A model generated the notes under the pieces. That model was not told the DNA's origin, ran no database searches, and saw nothing but the letters and a program-made list of their open reading frames with translations. The translations under genes and the position numbers were made by a program. 64,000 nucleotides of DNA from Planctomycetaceae bacterium (GTDB taxonomy: Bacteria; Planctomycetota; Planctomycetia; Planctomycetales; Planctomycetaceae), in the NCBI GenBank assembly GCA_024742875.1, contig JANSXP010000029.1:1-64000 (forward strand). Direction: 5' to 3'. Positions 37,801-45,141 of this stretch are shown here, piece after piece (the stretch's first letter is position 1; every line of letters starts with the position of its first letter).

Positions 37801-38928
37801 GCCCGGCGCGTAGATGATGAGCGGCGTGCGCGTTGTCTGTTCCCAGAGTGCCGACTTGGCGATCTTCTTTTCGCCGACGTCGTAGCTGTGATCCCCCCAG
37901 AGCACAACGATGGTGTTGTCGCGATAACGACTTCGCTCCAGTGCATCGAGCAAATGCCCCACACAGGCATCCGCGAACGAGTCCGCAGCGAGGCAACCCT
38001 GGACGGCGTCCTTCCATTTGCCGCTCTCACGAATGTGCCTGATGTGACGTTCGCCCATTCGCCGGCCAATGGCGGGGATGTCGTCGAAGTCATCTGCCCG
38101 GTAAGGGGGTAGCTCGATGTCTTCCAGCGGATGCATGTCGAAGAATTCCTTCGGGGCGTACCACGGAAGATGGGGCAGGTAGATGCCACAACCGAGGAAA
38201 AACGGCTTCTCGTGATCTCGCGCGAGAAACTGAGCAGCGCCGTCGGCCGTTTTCCAGTCGGGATTGGCCTCGACGGGATAATCCGTCGGTCCCCAGTCGA
38301 TGAGGCGAGCGAGGATCGGATTGGATTCGAATTTCGACCGCAAACCGTGCCGGTAGCGATCGCCCTTTGGTGGCGGGAGTGCGCCGGTGCGTGTGGAGTA
38401 AACATGGTCCCACGCCGCGGCATCGGAAAACTTCCCATGCGCCTGGTGATAAAGTTTGCCACCGCCCCAGGCGAGGTAGCCATGTTTCCGAAAGTACTGC
38501 GGCAGAGTGACCCAGTCTGCGTACCTGGGCATGTCGCGAAACCAGTTCAGGTTGCCGTAGATCCCGGTCGTCGACGGCCGCAGCCCCGTCATAATCGCCG
38601 TGCGTGACGGATGACACAGCGGTGCCGCACAATGCGCCTGCTCGAAGAGGACGCCTTTCTTTGCCAGCGCGTCAATGTGCGGAGTCTTCGCCTGCGGATG
38701 CCCTCCCAGACACCCCACCCAGTCGTTCAAATCGTCGACGGCAATGAACAGAACGTTCGGCCTTTCGACCTGATCCCCGGCATGTGCTGCGACGCCGAGG
38801 GGCACCAGGGCGAAAGAGAAACAGATCGCCTGAGAGCAGGCGATGAGCGTCAGCAATCTCGTCCGCAGGCGCGGCGGAGAGCCCTGACAACGACCGCTAC
38901 GAGGGGGGGATGCTGTTGGGGGCTTCAT
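34816..38928 (-). CDS. Sulfatase-sulfatase-cytochrome c fusion, 1370 residues
   Basis: One uninterrupted frame with three functional parts. Signal region (about 20-50); sulfatase 1 (about 56-500) with FIAVDDLNDW, formylglycine cysteine C105 in CHPSR and VVLWGDHSYDVGEKK; a Ser/Pro/Thr-rich linker (about 505-575); sulfatase 2 (about 578-1055) with LLVDDLGYRDLGCYG, C627 in CSPSR, HFGKWHLG and YSSDNGSYR; then an unassigned module (about 1100-1168) and a cytochrome c-like domain with CAACH (1260-1264). The two sulfatases are different branches, iduronate-2-sulfatase-like and arylsulfatase A-like. The ATG overlaps the stop of the preceding gene (ATGA). A fusion this complete is unusual; each part alone is well supported. 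Confidence 0.93.
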   Translation of the reverse strand: MKPPTASPPRSGRCQGSPPRLRTRLLTLIACSQAICFSFALVPLGVAAHAGDQVERPNVLFIAVDDLNDWVGCLGGHPQAKTPHIDALAKKGVLFEQAHCAAPLCHPSRTAIMTGLRPSTTGIYGNLNWFRDMPRYADWVTLPQYFRKHGYLAWGGGKLYHQAHGKFSDAAAWDHVYSTRTGALPPPKGDRYRHGLRSKFESNPILARLIDWGPTDYPVEANPDWKTADGAAQFLARDHEKPFFLGCGIYLPHLPWYAPKEFFDMHPLEDIELPPYRADDFDDIPAIGRRMGERHIRHIRESGKWKDAVQGCLAADSFADACVGHLLDALERSRYRDNTIVVLWGDHSYDVGEKKIAKSALWEQTTRTPLIIYAPGKLPSGSPASGKTCRSPVSLVDLYPTLIDLCGLPARDDLDGRSFAPLVKDPNSDWPYPAVITHSPHWYGPCHAVRSRDFHYIRYSDGGEELYDAKADPLQRKNLADDAKLTETKAALRKWLPKANAPHYRGNKSASGNHADRSGTPPEIRSSDTDPASEKRGDPRSGAVTPPAGTGAAPVFSVGPRTPPSPKVRTTSVTTGNKRPNVITLLVDDLGYRDLGCYGGPVKTPVLDGLAAGGVRFTDFHSGAPVCSPSRATFLTGRNHIRAGVWSVLSEQRHRMHLLQSETTLAEVLKKEGYATAHFGKWHLGMPVNGRDNPTPADHGFDHWFGLVNGAHPSHKDPTNFLRNGKRVGPLKGYSCQLVVDEALAWLDDKRDADAPFFLNLWFNEPHAVIAAPDEIVSQYGALNDQAAIYNATIDNTDRAIGRLVDRLEQMGELDNTIIHYSSDNGSYRQDRSGELRGKKGAHYEGGHRVPGIFHWKGKIPGGRVENEPAGAVDLLPTICGLAGIDKPLGVRLDGADLTPLLTRTGPFEREHPLFWMNGRTMAVRIRNYVLLAPGTARLPFDNAKADRLIEQTRMALGKDLEKELGGLDLRSRMFNGSFANPTANLLREEFRSMFYFNEALIPLMKQGGVDRVQLYDLVSDLGQQHDIAAERPELVAQMKKKANAIFQSVMADAPEWAQSEGRIGSPRPDAMTRPAGSAPTPSVAAGVDSTDRELADLLTRIDQTELPAGYDVNNHQRWVDRRMEALQPEQRGRIGRLWREKRRLQPKMKNAGMSFVRILEYVARGEEDAGNASMETETRIHRLATTKRSVFDAFVYVNRIPDQPDDDETPEDFAGRIFSRLANQEGRILLKTPPGMQRSAYEGFKTFLRYEGAASVGNCAACHTPARFTDSKSHVVSKGGTAKPTPSLRNLAKRGVDLHQALQKKLETYRQKQSGTADEVSDAYTAMKLSEQDMPGLAAFLRLLADVPDDEFRELILDAKVLNTLDDQG

Positions 38929-39644
38929 TTTGCCTGCACCTTCTTCAGCATCTCCAGCACGATCGGCCGACCTGTTTCCACGTCTTCCTCTTTCACATTC
39001 ACTTTGATCGTCTGATTGAGAAATTTGACCTTGTTCCTCACGGTCTCATCCCACGGAGCACCGCACTCGTCCAGCGGGGTGATTCCGTTATCGTTGCGAA
39101 TACTCACATCCGCTCCGGACTGCAGCAGCGCTGCCACAACCTGAGTTCTGCCAAGAAACGACGCGCCGTGAAGTGCCGTTCCACCATCTTTTGTTTGCTG
39201 GTTGACATTTGCTCCGCTGCTGATGAGCAGTTCAACGGCTTCCACATGTCCGAACAGGGCAGCGAGACCAATGGCGTGCACGTTCCCGTTCTGCGTGGCA
39301 TTCACGTCCTGGCCATTGGCAAGGTGCTGCCTGAGAGCCACGACGTCACCGGTTCTCGCTGCGTCAAAGAAGGTCGCACCGGCGTTTTTCGGCCGCTCCG
39401 CGTTGTTGCCGGAAGGCCCAATCAATTCAATAAAGTTGCCATCCGGATCTTTGAATACGGTGAGCAGGTTATTGCCTCCCACTTTCGCTGGAGTCCGTCC
39501 AGACAGTTTGATTTTGGCTTTGCGAGCACGTTCGACGGCGGCATCCATGTCATTCACAAACAACGTGAGGTAGCGAAACCCGAGAGTTGAGTGAATAAAT
39601 CGCTGATCAGGCTTTGCTCCCGGCGCGTCCGGGAAAGCCATCAA
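38925..39644 (-). CDS. Glyoxalase C-terminal half plus ankyrin repeats (3' part of frame-broken gene)
   Basis: The first ~75 codons encode the second half of a VOC/glyoxalase domain (GFRYLTLFVNDMDAAVERA, LLTVFKDPDGNFIEL). The remainder holds three or four ankyrin repeats (DVVALRQHLANGQDVNATQ, HAIGLAALFGHVEAVELL, GTALHGASFLGRTQVV). There is no proper start: the frame opens with TTG-ATG directly after the stop of the upstream half. Adding one base near 39646-39650 joins both into one protein. Its end overlaps the sulfatase fusion start by ATGA, so this reading frame is the one tied to the operon. Confidence 0.7.
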   Translation of the reverse strand: MMAFPDAPGAKPDQRFIHSTLGFRYLTLFVNDMDAAVERARKAKIKLSGRTPAKVGGNNLLTVFKDPDGNFIELIGPSGNNAERPKNAGATFFDAARTGDVVALRQHLANGQDVNATQNGNVHAIGLAALFGHVEAVELLISSGANVNQQTKDGGTALHGASFLGRTQVVAALLQSGADVSIRNDNGITPLDECGAPWDETVRNKVKFLNQTIKVNVKEEDVETGRPIVLEMLKKVQAK

Positions 39645-39646
39645 CT

Positions 39647-39955
39647 TCAGAGAGGGGCATCCTTCACGTCTGCCATCACGAAACGTCGCACGACAACCGG
39701 CTGGTTGTCCGTCAGGCCAAACGCTGTTGCGGCAGTGGCCGGAGCCGTGAAGCCTTTGACTTCGGTCATCCCCACAACGTCTGTGTAGAACTTTGCCGAC
39801 CTGTCCAGATCCGAAACCACAATTCCAAGATCAAAAGTCGTCTTCGAAAAGACGCCGTTCGTCTCTGGCGTATCCTGGGCAGCGACAGTTCCCGCGGTGA
39901 GAACTGTTAATGACAAAAGAACCGCACTATGCAAACAAATGGGTGTGAATCGCAC
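39647..39955 (-). CDS. Exported glyoxalase N-terminal half (5' part of frame-broken gene)
   Basis: Encodes a signal peptide and the first half of a VOC domain (TTFDLGIVVSDLDRSAKFY, VVGMTEVKGF), ending in FVMADVKDAPL and a stop. GTG 39955 starts right before the signal peptide; the frame is open to an ATG at 40033, which would add 26 residues without a signal-like character. It probably begins the minus-strand heme/sulfatase cluster. The second half of the domain continues in another frame after 39646. Confidence 0.6.
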   Translation of the reverse strand: MRFTPICLHSAVLLSLTVLTAGTVAAQDTPETNGVFSKTTFDLGIVVSDLDRSAKFYTDVVGMTEVKGFTAPATAATAFGLTDNQPVVVRRFVMADVKDAPL

Positions 39956-40076
39956 GAAAAACTCCGTCAGAAAATGGGCCGAACACTGGGCAGGAGAGAA
40001 CGCCCGTTGCCCACTATAACGTCGCGGAGACAATTTTTGGCTGTGTGGATTGTGTCGTAGCGTAACGCCCGGGGCG

Positions 40077-40123
40077 GGAACGCCTTTGACGGAACGCCTT
40101 TAACGGAACACCTTTAACGGAAC
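40077..40123. repeat. 14-bp tandem repeat in divergent intergenic region
   Basis: Three full copies of GGAACGCCTTTAAC (40077-40090, 40091-40104, 40105-40118; one or two changes) and the start of a fourth. It lies between the minus-strand cluster (start 39955 or 40033) and the plus-strand gene at 40330, where both promoters must be. An iteron-like operator is possible. Confidence 0.7.
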
Positions 40124-40224
40124 ATATTCGGCGCGAACGTCTTCGACAGGAAGAACACGCGGCGACTGTCGCAGAACTCGTCAAAGTTGCGGTTTCCGCC
40201 GAGTGAAGAAAAAGGTCGCGCTTC

Positions 40225-40264
40225 GTAGCGGAAGTCGGCCGAAAGTCCTGACGACTTCCGCTAC
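40225..40264. repeat. 12-bp perfect inverted repeat, likely dispersed planctomycete element
   Basis: GTAGCGGAAGTC (40225-40236) and its exact complement (40253-40264) enclose 16 bases containing AAAGTCCTGAC. It is followed on the plus strand by GCTTTTC. Sequences of this kind recur between genes in planctomycete genomes to my recollection; in this window only one copy is seen. It may act as a weak terminator or a small repeat element. Confidence 0.5.
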
Positions 40265-40329
40265 GCTTTTCAGAATGCAGGACCAGATTTATCCGACGGG
40301 GCATCCGTCGAGAGGAAAAAGACACTCCA

Positions 40330-41250
40330 ATGACTGACCTGACCCGACGACAGACTCTCACAGGTCTGGCGATTGCCGCCCTGCCATGGAATGCCTCAGT
40401 CAACGCTGGTGCAACGTCCCGACAGCCCCATATCGCCACCAACACCTATCCATGGCTGACGTTCGCCCGTCGGGATGGCGGCGAACTGACGCTGCATACG
40501 CCAGAGCTGCTGGGCAGGATCGCTTCCACAGGAATTTCGGGATACGAACCGATCATTGACGACGCCAGCGAGTTTGACGGGCTGGCGGCGCGATTGAAAC
40601 AGCACCAGCTCCAGATGCGATCCATTTACGTCAACAGTGTGCTGCATGATCCCACGCAGGTCCAACAAAGCATAGCCGGTGTCCTGCAGATTGCCCGCGC
40701 TGCCAAAGATTGTGGGGTGAGCATCATCGTGACCAATCCTTCGCCAATCCGCTGGGGCGGGTCAGAAGACAAGTCCGATGCTCAGCTGCGCCTGCAGGCC
40801 AGATCACTGGACACGCTGGGCGCCCAGTTGCGGAAGCTGGGGCTCACACTGGCCTATCACAATCACGATGCCGAATTACGACAGGGTGGGCGTGAGTTTC
40901 ATCACATGCTGACAGCCACCGATCCGGCTCATGTCAAATTCTGTCTGGATGCGCACTGGGTTTATCGCGGCTGCGGCAATTCTGAAGTCGCCGTGTTTGA
41001 CGCGCTGTCGCACTACCATGATCGGATTGTGGAACTTCATCTGCGACAGTCAATGGGGGGCGTCTGGACGGAAACGTTTTCGATGTATGGAGACATCAAT
41101 TATTCGCGGCTGTTTGAGTTCCTCGCCGCTGCGTCCATTGCCCCGCATCTCGTGCTGGAACAGGCCGTGGAAAAAGAGACTCCCAACACGATGGGTGTTG
41201 TCGCGGCCCACCGTCAAAGTCACACCAGCGTGCAGAGCGCTGTGAAATAG
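40330..41250 (+). CDS. Tat-exported sugar phosphate isomerase/epimerase-like protein
   Basis: 306 residues with a twin-arginine signal (DLTRRQTLTGLAIAALP). The rest is a xylose-isomerase-like TIM barrel: GISGYEPIIDDASEFDGL, IIVTNPSPIRWGG, LGLTLAYHNHDAELRQGG, KFCLDAHWVYRGCG and RIVELHLRQS, the glutamate, histidine and aspartate positions giving the usual metal site. Many planctomycete members are exported. The substrate is unknown. The stop at 41250 is followed 84 bases later by the nucleoside hydrolase gene. Confidence 0.85.
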   Translation: MTDLTRRQTLTGLAIAALPWNASVNAGATSRQPHIATNTYPWLTFARRDGGELTLHTPELLGRIASTGISGYEPIIDDASEFDGLAARLKQHQLQMRSIYVNSVLHDPTQVQQSIAGVLQIARAAKDCGVSIIVTNPSPIRWGGSEDKSDAQLRLQARSLDTLGAQLRKLGLTLAYHNHDAELRQGGREFHHMLTATDPAHVKFCLDAHWVYRGCGNSEVAVFDALSHYHDRIVELHLRQSMGGVWTETFSMYGDINYSRLFEFLAAASIAPHLVLEQAVEKETPNTMGVVAAHRQSHTSVQSAVK

Positions 41251-41334
41251 GTGAATCGCGTTGAAATCAGCGAAACGCAGTCCAGCGAATGCTCACGATC
41301 CTCCCTCGTCCCGTCGGCCGCGACACAGGAAAAC

Positions 41335-42258
41335 ATGATGAATCCCGCCCACACCTGCCTCCGCCTGTGCCTTTGCCTGGTGGCCATCAGCCAATTTGCA
41401 GCCGTTGGCAAAACCCACGCGCAGGAGAAACGCCGCCCACTGATTCTTGACGCTGATACGGCCAACGAAATTGACGACATGTATGCCATCACGCGCATGC
41501 TGAAGCAGTCGAAATTTGAGGTCATCGGACTGACATCGACACAGTGGATCCACTATCTCGCGGAAGACGACTCGGTCGCCGCCAGTCAACGGGAGAACGA
41601 AGCGCTCGTGCAGTTGCTGGGCCGGTCTGATCTGCCGACTCCCATCGGCTCACGAGAACCGATGGGAAAGCCGTGGGGCGGCGACGAACCCAAAGACTCT
41701 CCGGCCGCACAATTCATCATCAAAGCGGCCCGCTGGGCAGACCCGGACCACAAGCTGATCGTCGTTTGTCTGGGCGCGTCCACCAACCTCGCCAGTGCCA
41801 TCCGGATGTCCCCGGAGATCGCGAAGAACATCGACGCTTATGTGCTCGGCTTCCGATATGACTTCGAGAAACGCGTGTGGAACAAGTCGTCGTTTAATAT
41901 CCGGCGCGACCTGAACGCCGCCGACTACATTCTGAACTGCAAAGAGCTCACGCTGTCCGTCATGCCGGCCAATGTGGCGCGCCCACTGACGTTTCCCCGG
42001 GAGCAGACATTCGAGCGCCATCAAAAAATGGGCCCACTCGGTCGCCATCTGACCGCCAAATGGCAGGCGCGCTTTGCCGACTTCGAAAACTGGGTCATGT
42101 GGGATCTGGCTTTGGTGGAAGCGATTCTCAAGCCCGAGCTGGCCACAACAAAAGCGGTGAACACACCACCAGAAAACGTCGACCGCACAATCACGATCTA
42201 CAGTGCGATCGACGTCTCCAAAATGCGAGAGGACTACTGGTCCACCGTCCTGCCCTGA
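41335..42258 (+). CDS. Exported nucleoside hydrolase (IUNH family)
   Basis: 307 residues from ATG 41335, five bases after AGGA. A signal peptide (LRLCLCLVAISQFAAVG) precedes the calcium-binding motif LILDADTANEIDDMYA (D39, D41, D47, D48), the equivalent of DTDPGIDD in inosine-uridine nucleoside hydrolases. LIVVCLGASTNLASAI is the usual strand of the family. It would split N-glycosidic bonds of nucleosides or act on a related sugar derivative outside the cytoplasm. The gene is the last before the putative integrative element. Confidence 0.85.
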   Translation: MMNPAHTCLRLCLCLVAISQFAAVGKTHAQEKRRPLILDADTANEIDDMYAITRMLKQSKFEVIGLTSTQWIHYLAEDDSVAASQRENEALVQLLGRSDLPTPIGSREPMGKPWGGDEPKDSPAAQFIIKAARWADPDHKLIVVCLGASTNLASAIRMSPEIAKNIDAYVLGFRYDFEKRVWNKSSFNIRRDLNAADYILNCKELTLSVMPANVARPLTFPREQTFERHQKMGPLGRHLTAKWQARFADFENWVMWDLALVEAILKPELATTKAVNTPPENVDRTITIYSAIDVSKMREDYWSTVLP

Positions 42259-42356
42259 TTCTGAGCGGTTTCCGGCCCCCTGTGCCCAATGCCTCTGTGT
42301 CATCAAACAGCGGAGGGCGAAACTCGGCCCCCCAAACGTAACATGCCAGGGCGGGC

Positions 42357-42560
42357 CTAGTTGGTCCTGCTCCACAGTTCCCACCAGCGGCGGTCTCGCA
42401 GACGGTCGGTGGAAGAGGCAAAGTACCAATCCTTACCGCGGCCACCGAAATACGTTCGCACAAGTCGCCGCCACCAAATCACGGGCGACAGCGTCGTCGC
42501 GGATGTCGGTGCGGCAGTGGGCGGTTCGTATGGGTCGTCCATGAACGGATTGTCTGACAT
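42357..42560 (-). CDS. Small protein with acidic Pro-rich start, unknown function
   Basis: 67 residues: an acidic, proline-rich beginning (MSDNPFMDDPYEPP) and a basic, tryptophan-rich end (WWRRLVRTYFGG, RRWWELW). The start resembles those of small planctomycete membrane proteins (DNPF/NPY-type), but no long membrane segment is present. Nothing else supports a function. The opposite strand is also open, with low-complexity sequence. Confidence 0.4.
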   Translation of the reverse strand: MSDNPFMDDPYEPPTAAPTSATTLSPVIWWRRLVRTYFGGRGKDWYFASSTDRLRDRRWWELWSRTN

Positions 42561-42817
42561 CCCGGTCGTCGCCGCCAGCGACCAGCAGTCACGTCACAGC
42601 GGCGTCCAGACCACAGTGGACCCGCGCACCGGTCAGTGGTGGCAACGGACGCGATCGTGTCCATCGATCCCGAGCGTCAGCGACTGCCATCCCCCGCAAC
42701 GGCATCAGCCCCGCCCAGCAAACAACGGGTCCTTTTTTGAATCGCGAAAATCGCGGCAGCCAAGGGAACTGACGAAAACAAGCACTCTATTTACATGTAC
42801 CAACAAAGGCCGAAGGC

Positions 42818-43258
42818 GTGACCTGTTTACAAAACTTCGAAATCGAACCGCTGGGACCGCCGCTTCCGCCGTCCCGCAAAGCGAAAGACCACACCGGGCG
42901 TCGAGTGGGCCGACTGACACTTACGAAGGCGTGGATCCGTCAGAAGTCAAACCCGCCGGGGTATGGGTGGCTGGCCCGCTGCGACTGCGGTCGTTGGCGG
43001 GTGGATTTGCCGGTGGCCCTGGCCCGCGTGAATTGCTGCACGCGATGCGGCGACTGGGAGATCACCGAACAGCAGACGACGCGGACGCTAACGGTCAGCG
43101 GTCGGACGCAGACACTCGGAAAGTGGAGCGAGGAAACGGGCGTCCCCGTTGCTGAACTGTCGCGACGGATGGACGCCCGCTGGCTTCCTGTCCAGATCGT
43201 CGGCCCTGACTTTTTTGCTGATCTTGAACGCCACCAAAAAGAATCACACTCGTCGTGA
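42818..43258 (+). CDS. Zinc-ribbon phage-type protein, unknown function
   Basis: 146 residues from a GTG with GAAGG just upstream. The middle has HTGRRVGRLTLTKAW, then WLARCDCGRW (C55, C57) and CCTRCGDW (C73/C74, C77), followed by SGRTQTLGKWSEETGVPVAELSRR. This order, a GKRFGRLTV-like start, a CxC-CxxC ribbon and a small helix-turn-helix-like tail, is common in phage and integrative-element proteins related to HNH/AP2 homing proteins; no HNH residues are visible here. It is probably a DNA-binding protein. The 257 bases before it contain no gene. Confidence 0.65.
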   Translation: MTCLQNFEIEPLGPPLPPSRKAKDHTGRRVGRLTLTKAWIRQKSNPPGYGWLARCDCGRWRVDLPVALARVNCCTRCGDWEITEQQTTRTLTVSGRTQTLGKWSEETGVPVAELSRRMDARWLPVQIVGPDFFADLERHQKESHSS

Positions 43259-43317
43259 TGACCCACGACTTCATCAGCTTCACGACGAAGCGAACCACGA
43301 AACGGAGACCCAAAACT

Positions 43318-43944
43318 ATGAATCCGCAGCAACCAATTTGCGCCACCAGATCCCCCCAGATCGCTTGTACTGCGACATCGCCTGAACGCGACACGAACCC
43401 CGTGGAGCAGACCGAAGGCCAGGACGCGGCAACGTGGATCAGCCTGGCAATCCAGAACGCGATTCAATCCCTTTACACCGAACCAATGCCCCGATGTGCC
43501 CTGCAGGAGTACGCGGACTGCGGTCGCGTCACATACGAAGCGCTCCACGATTCGATCCAGGACAAGTATCCGGTTGCTCGCAAATGGCGCTACGCGGTGC
43601 GGGAGATGCCGTTCCCATATGTCACCCGTTTACTGCCGTTAATTGTCGAAAACTGTCGCGATCAAAAACGGTGGAATACAACCACCAATTCACCGCGTAT
43701 TGTTCCCGACGACATGAAGAAAAACGACCTACTCACCCCCGTGGAACTGTCCCGAATGCTGAAGGTGGACGTCGTGACCGTCGAGCAGATGGTCAACGCC
43801 GGACAGATCGAATACGTCGACATCGACGGCACCATCCGTTTCCGCCGGGACCAGTTGCACGACCTAACGCTCACACGGAGACCATCGAAAAATGACCGCG
43901 CTTTTTGCCCCTTACGATATCGGCAGCGAACTGGAGCTGGATAG
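43318..43944 (+). CDS. Excisionase-like helix-turn-helix protein
   Basis: 208 residues from ATG 43318. The C-terminal third carries a MerR/excisionase-type helix-turn-helix with wing (LLTPVELSRMLKVDVVTVEQMVNAGQ, then VDIDGTIRFRRDQLHDL). The N-terminal part is unassigned (WISLAIQNAIQSLYTEPMP). It may serve as recombination directionality factor or regulator of the element. The end overlaps the next gene by 53 bases; one extra base near 43865 would end it at a TGA overlapping the next ATG (ATGA), so the present C-terminus may be a frameshift product (inference). Confidence 0.65.
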   Translation: MNPQQPICATRSPQIACTATSPERDTNPVEQTEGQDAATWISLAIQNAIQSLYTEPMPRCALQEYADCGRVTYEALHDSIQDKYPVARKWRYAVREMPFPYVTRLLPLIVENCRDQKRWNTTTNSPRIVPDDMKKNDLLTPVELSRMLKVDVVTVEQMVNAGQIEYVDIDGTIRFRRDQLHDLTLTRRPSKNDRAFCPLRYRQRTGAG

Positions 43945-44581
43945 CCCTGCCTGGGAAGTCCCGCGGCTTGTGTCGCGGGGCATCCTTGCCGCCAGCGAAG
44001 TTGGAAACAGTCGAAACCGCACATGGAAAGCGACCGCGGAAGCGATCCAGCGTGCTGCGACTTCAGACGATTTGAACGGGCCACGGCTACACCGCGAGTG
44101 GTTCGACAGCCGCGTGATCAACAACCACGCCCAGAATCTGAAGGTTGCTATCCGCCGATTATGCGAACAGCGTCTGGCGGATCTGGAAGAAGATCCGCAA
44201 CGGGATTTCACACTGTCGTTTGATGGACAGATTCGGACGCTCGCGAACAGCGAACCGCGAACGTTCATCCGGCTGTCGCAGGATCGACTGCCAGCCACCA
44301 ACGCGGAGTGTCTGTATCTCGACGAAGTTCGCTCGCAGTGTCTTCGCATCACCAAGCGATTGCAGACACCAACTTCCAGATCACTGATCGGGTCGTTCTA
44401 CGACCCGGCGAACTACCGGGACATTCTCGATCGGGCCTTTGCGGAGGTCCGTGCGACAGTGGTCAGTGCATCCCGTTCGTTTCCAGATTCGAGGCAGATT
44501 AACGGCTACGTGGTGCGGACATGTTCCTTCAACCTCGGGGCCATCCCCGTCCAAAAAACTGATGTTGAAAGGTGGTTTTGA
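43892..44581 (+). CDS. Unknown protein, first of a coupled three-gene set
   Basis: 229 residues, soluble, no signal or recognisable motif. It is rich in charged helices (RLCEQRLADLEEDPQRDF, RDILDRAFAEVRATV). The stop TGA overlaps the ATG of the next gene (TGATG), so the products are probably made in fixed proportion. I do not recognise the family. Confidence 0.65.
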   Translation: MTALFAPYDIGSELELDSPAWEVPRLVSRGILAASEVGNSRNRTWKATAEAIQRAATSDDLNGPRLHREWFDSRVINNHAQNLKVAIRRLCEQRLADLEEDPQRDFTLSFDGQIRTLANSEPRTFIRLSQDRLPATNAECLYLDEVRSQCLRITKRLQTPTSRSLIGSFYDPANYRDILDRAFAEVRATVVSASRSFPDSRQINGYVVRTCSFNLGAIPVQKTDVERWF

Positions 44582-45141
44582 TGCGAGAACTCGTTTATGG
44601 GAGCGGCGGCAAAGCCCTGCAGGCCGACGTGAAGAATTTCAACTCGGACCTGACCGCCCACAACGCGGCGTTCAGCGAACTGAATGGGACACCGGTCGTC
44701 GGCGACGGTGTGACCGCGGCCGACATCCAGTCCAGCCGCCTCCAGACGATGCAGTCGAAACTGGACGGCCTGCGGAAGGCCGTGGAACTTGCCGAACGCA
44801 GCCGCGATCTGCTGGACCGCTTGGTCGAGGCAGCGAACAACGACTGGGAGTCCACAAAGAAGGCGGCACCCAAGGCCCGGGAAGCCGTTGAAAAGAAGCT
44901 GGACGAAATCGGCATCACGATTGCCGCCATGCCTGCACACGGGAGGAACCCGCGCGCGGCTGAAACGCAATGGTACCATTTTCTTCGGCACGCCCCGGAC
45001 TTCCGGCAAGCGGAAGACGCAGTTCCAGCAGCCCGGCAGCGTCATCAGGAACTGGTAAGCCAACGTCAAAAAGCAGACGACATCGTCGACGCGGCACGGG
45101 CGACGCTGCGGGTCTACAGTTCAGATTTGGCGACGGTGTGA
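44581..45141 (+). CDS. Coiled-coil protein of unknown function
   Basis: 186 residues. Long amphipathic helices are predicted by eye (SSRLQTMQSKLDGLRKAVEL, KAREAVEKKLDEIGITIAAM, ARQRHQELVSQRQKADDIVD). No membrane or catalytic motif. Both ends are coupled by TGATG overlaps, to the gene before and the gene after. Possibly a structural or scaffold component of the element. Confidence 0.65.
   Translation: MRELVYGSGGKALQADVKNFNSDLTAHNAAFSELNGTPVVGDGVTAADIQSSRLQTMQSKLDGLRKAVELAERSRDLLDRLVEAANNDWESTKKAAPKAREAVEKKLDEIGITIAAMPAHGRNPRAAETQWYHFLRHAPDFRQAEDAVPAARQRHQELVSQRQKADDIVDAARATLRVYSSDLATV

Noticed and set aside
34816-38928. Two separate sulfatase genes with a missed stop
   Set aside because: The frame is continuous through a Ser/Pro-rich linker with no second signal peptide or ribosome site before the second sulfatase; kept as a fusion.
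40077-40123. CRISPR or origin iterons
   Set aside because: Only three 14-bp direct repeats without spacers; no DnaA boxes, dnaA gene or replication protein nearby.
42262-42380. Left attachment site of the element
   Set aside because: GGCCTAGTTGGTCC near 42353 looks vaguely like the tRNA 3' end but the match is too weak to claim.
42361-43155. 264-codon plus-strand frame
   Set aside because: Low-complexity Arg/Ser/Pro composition; overlaps the better supported zinc-ribbon gene and the small minus-strand gene.
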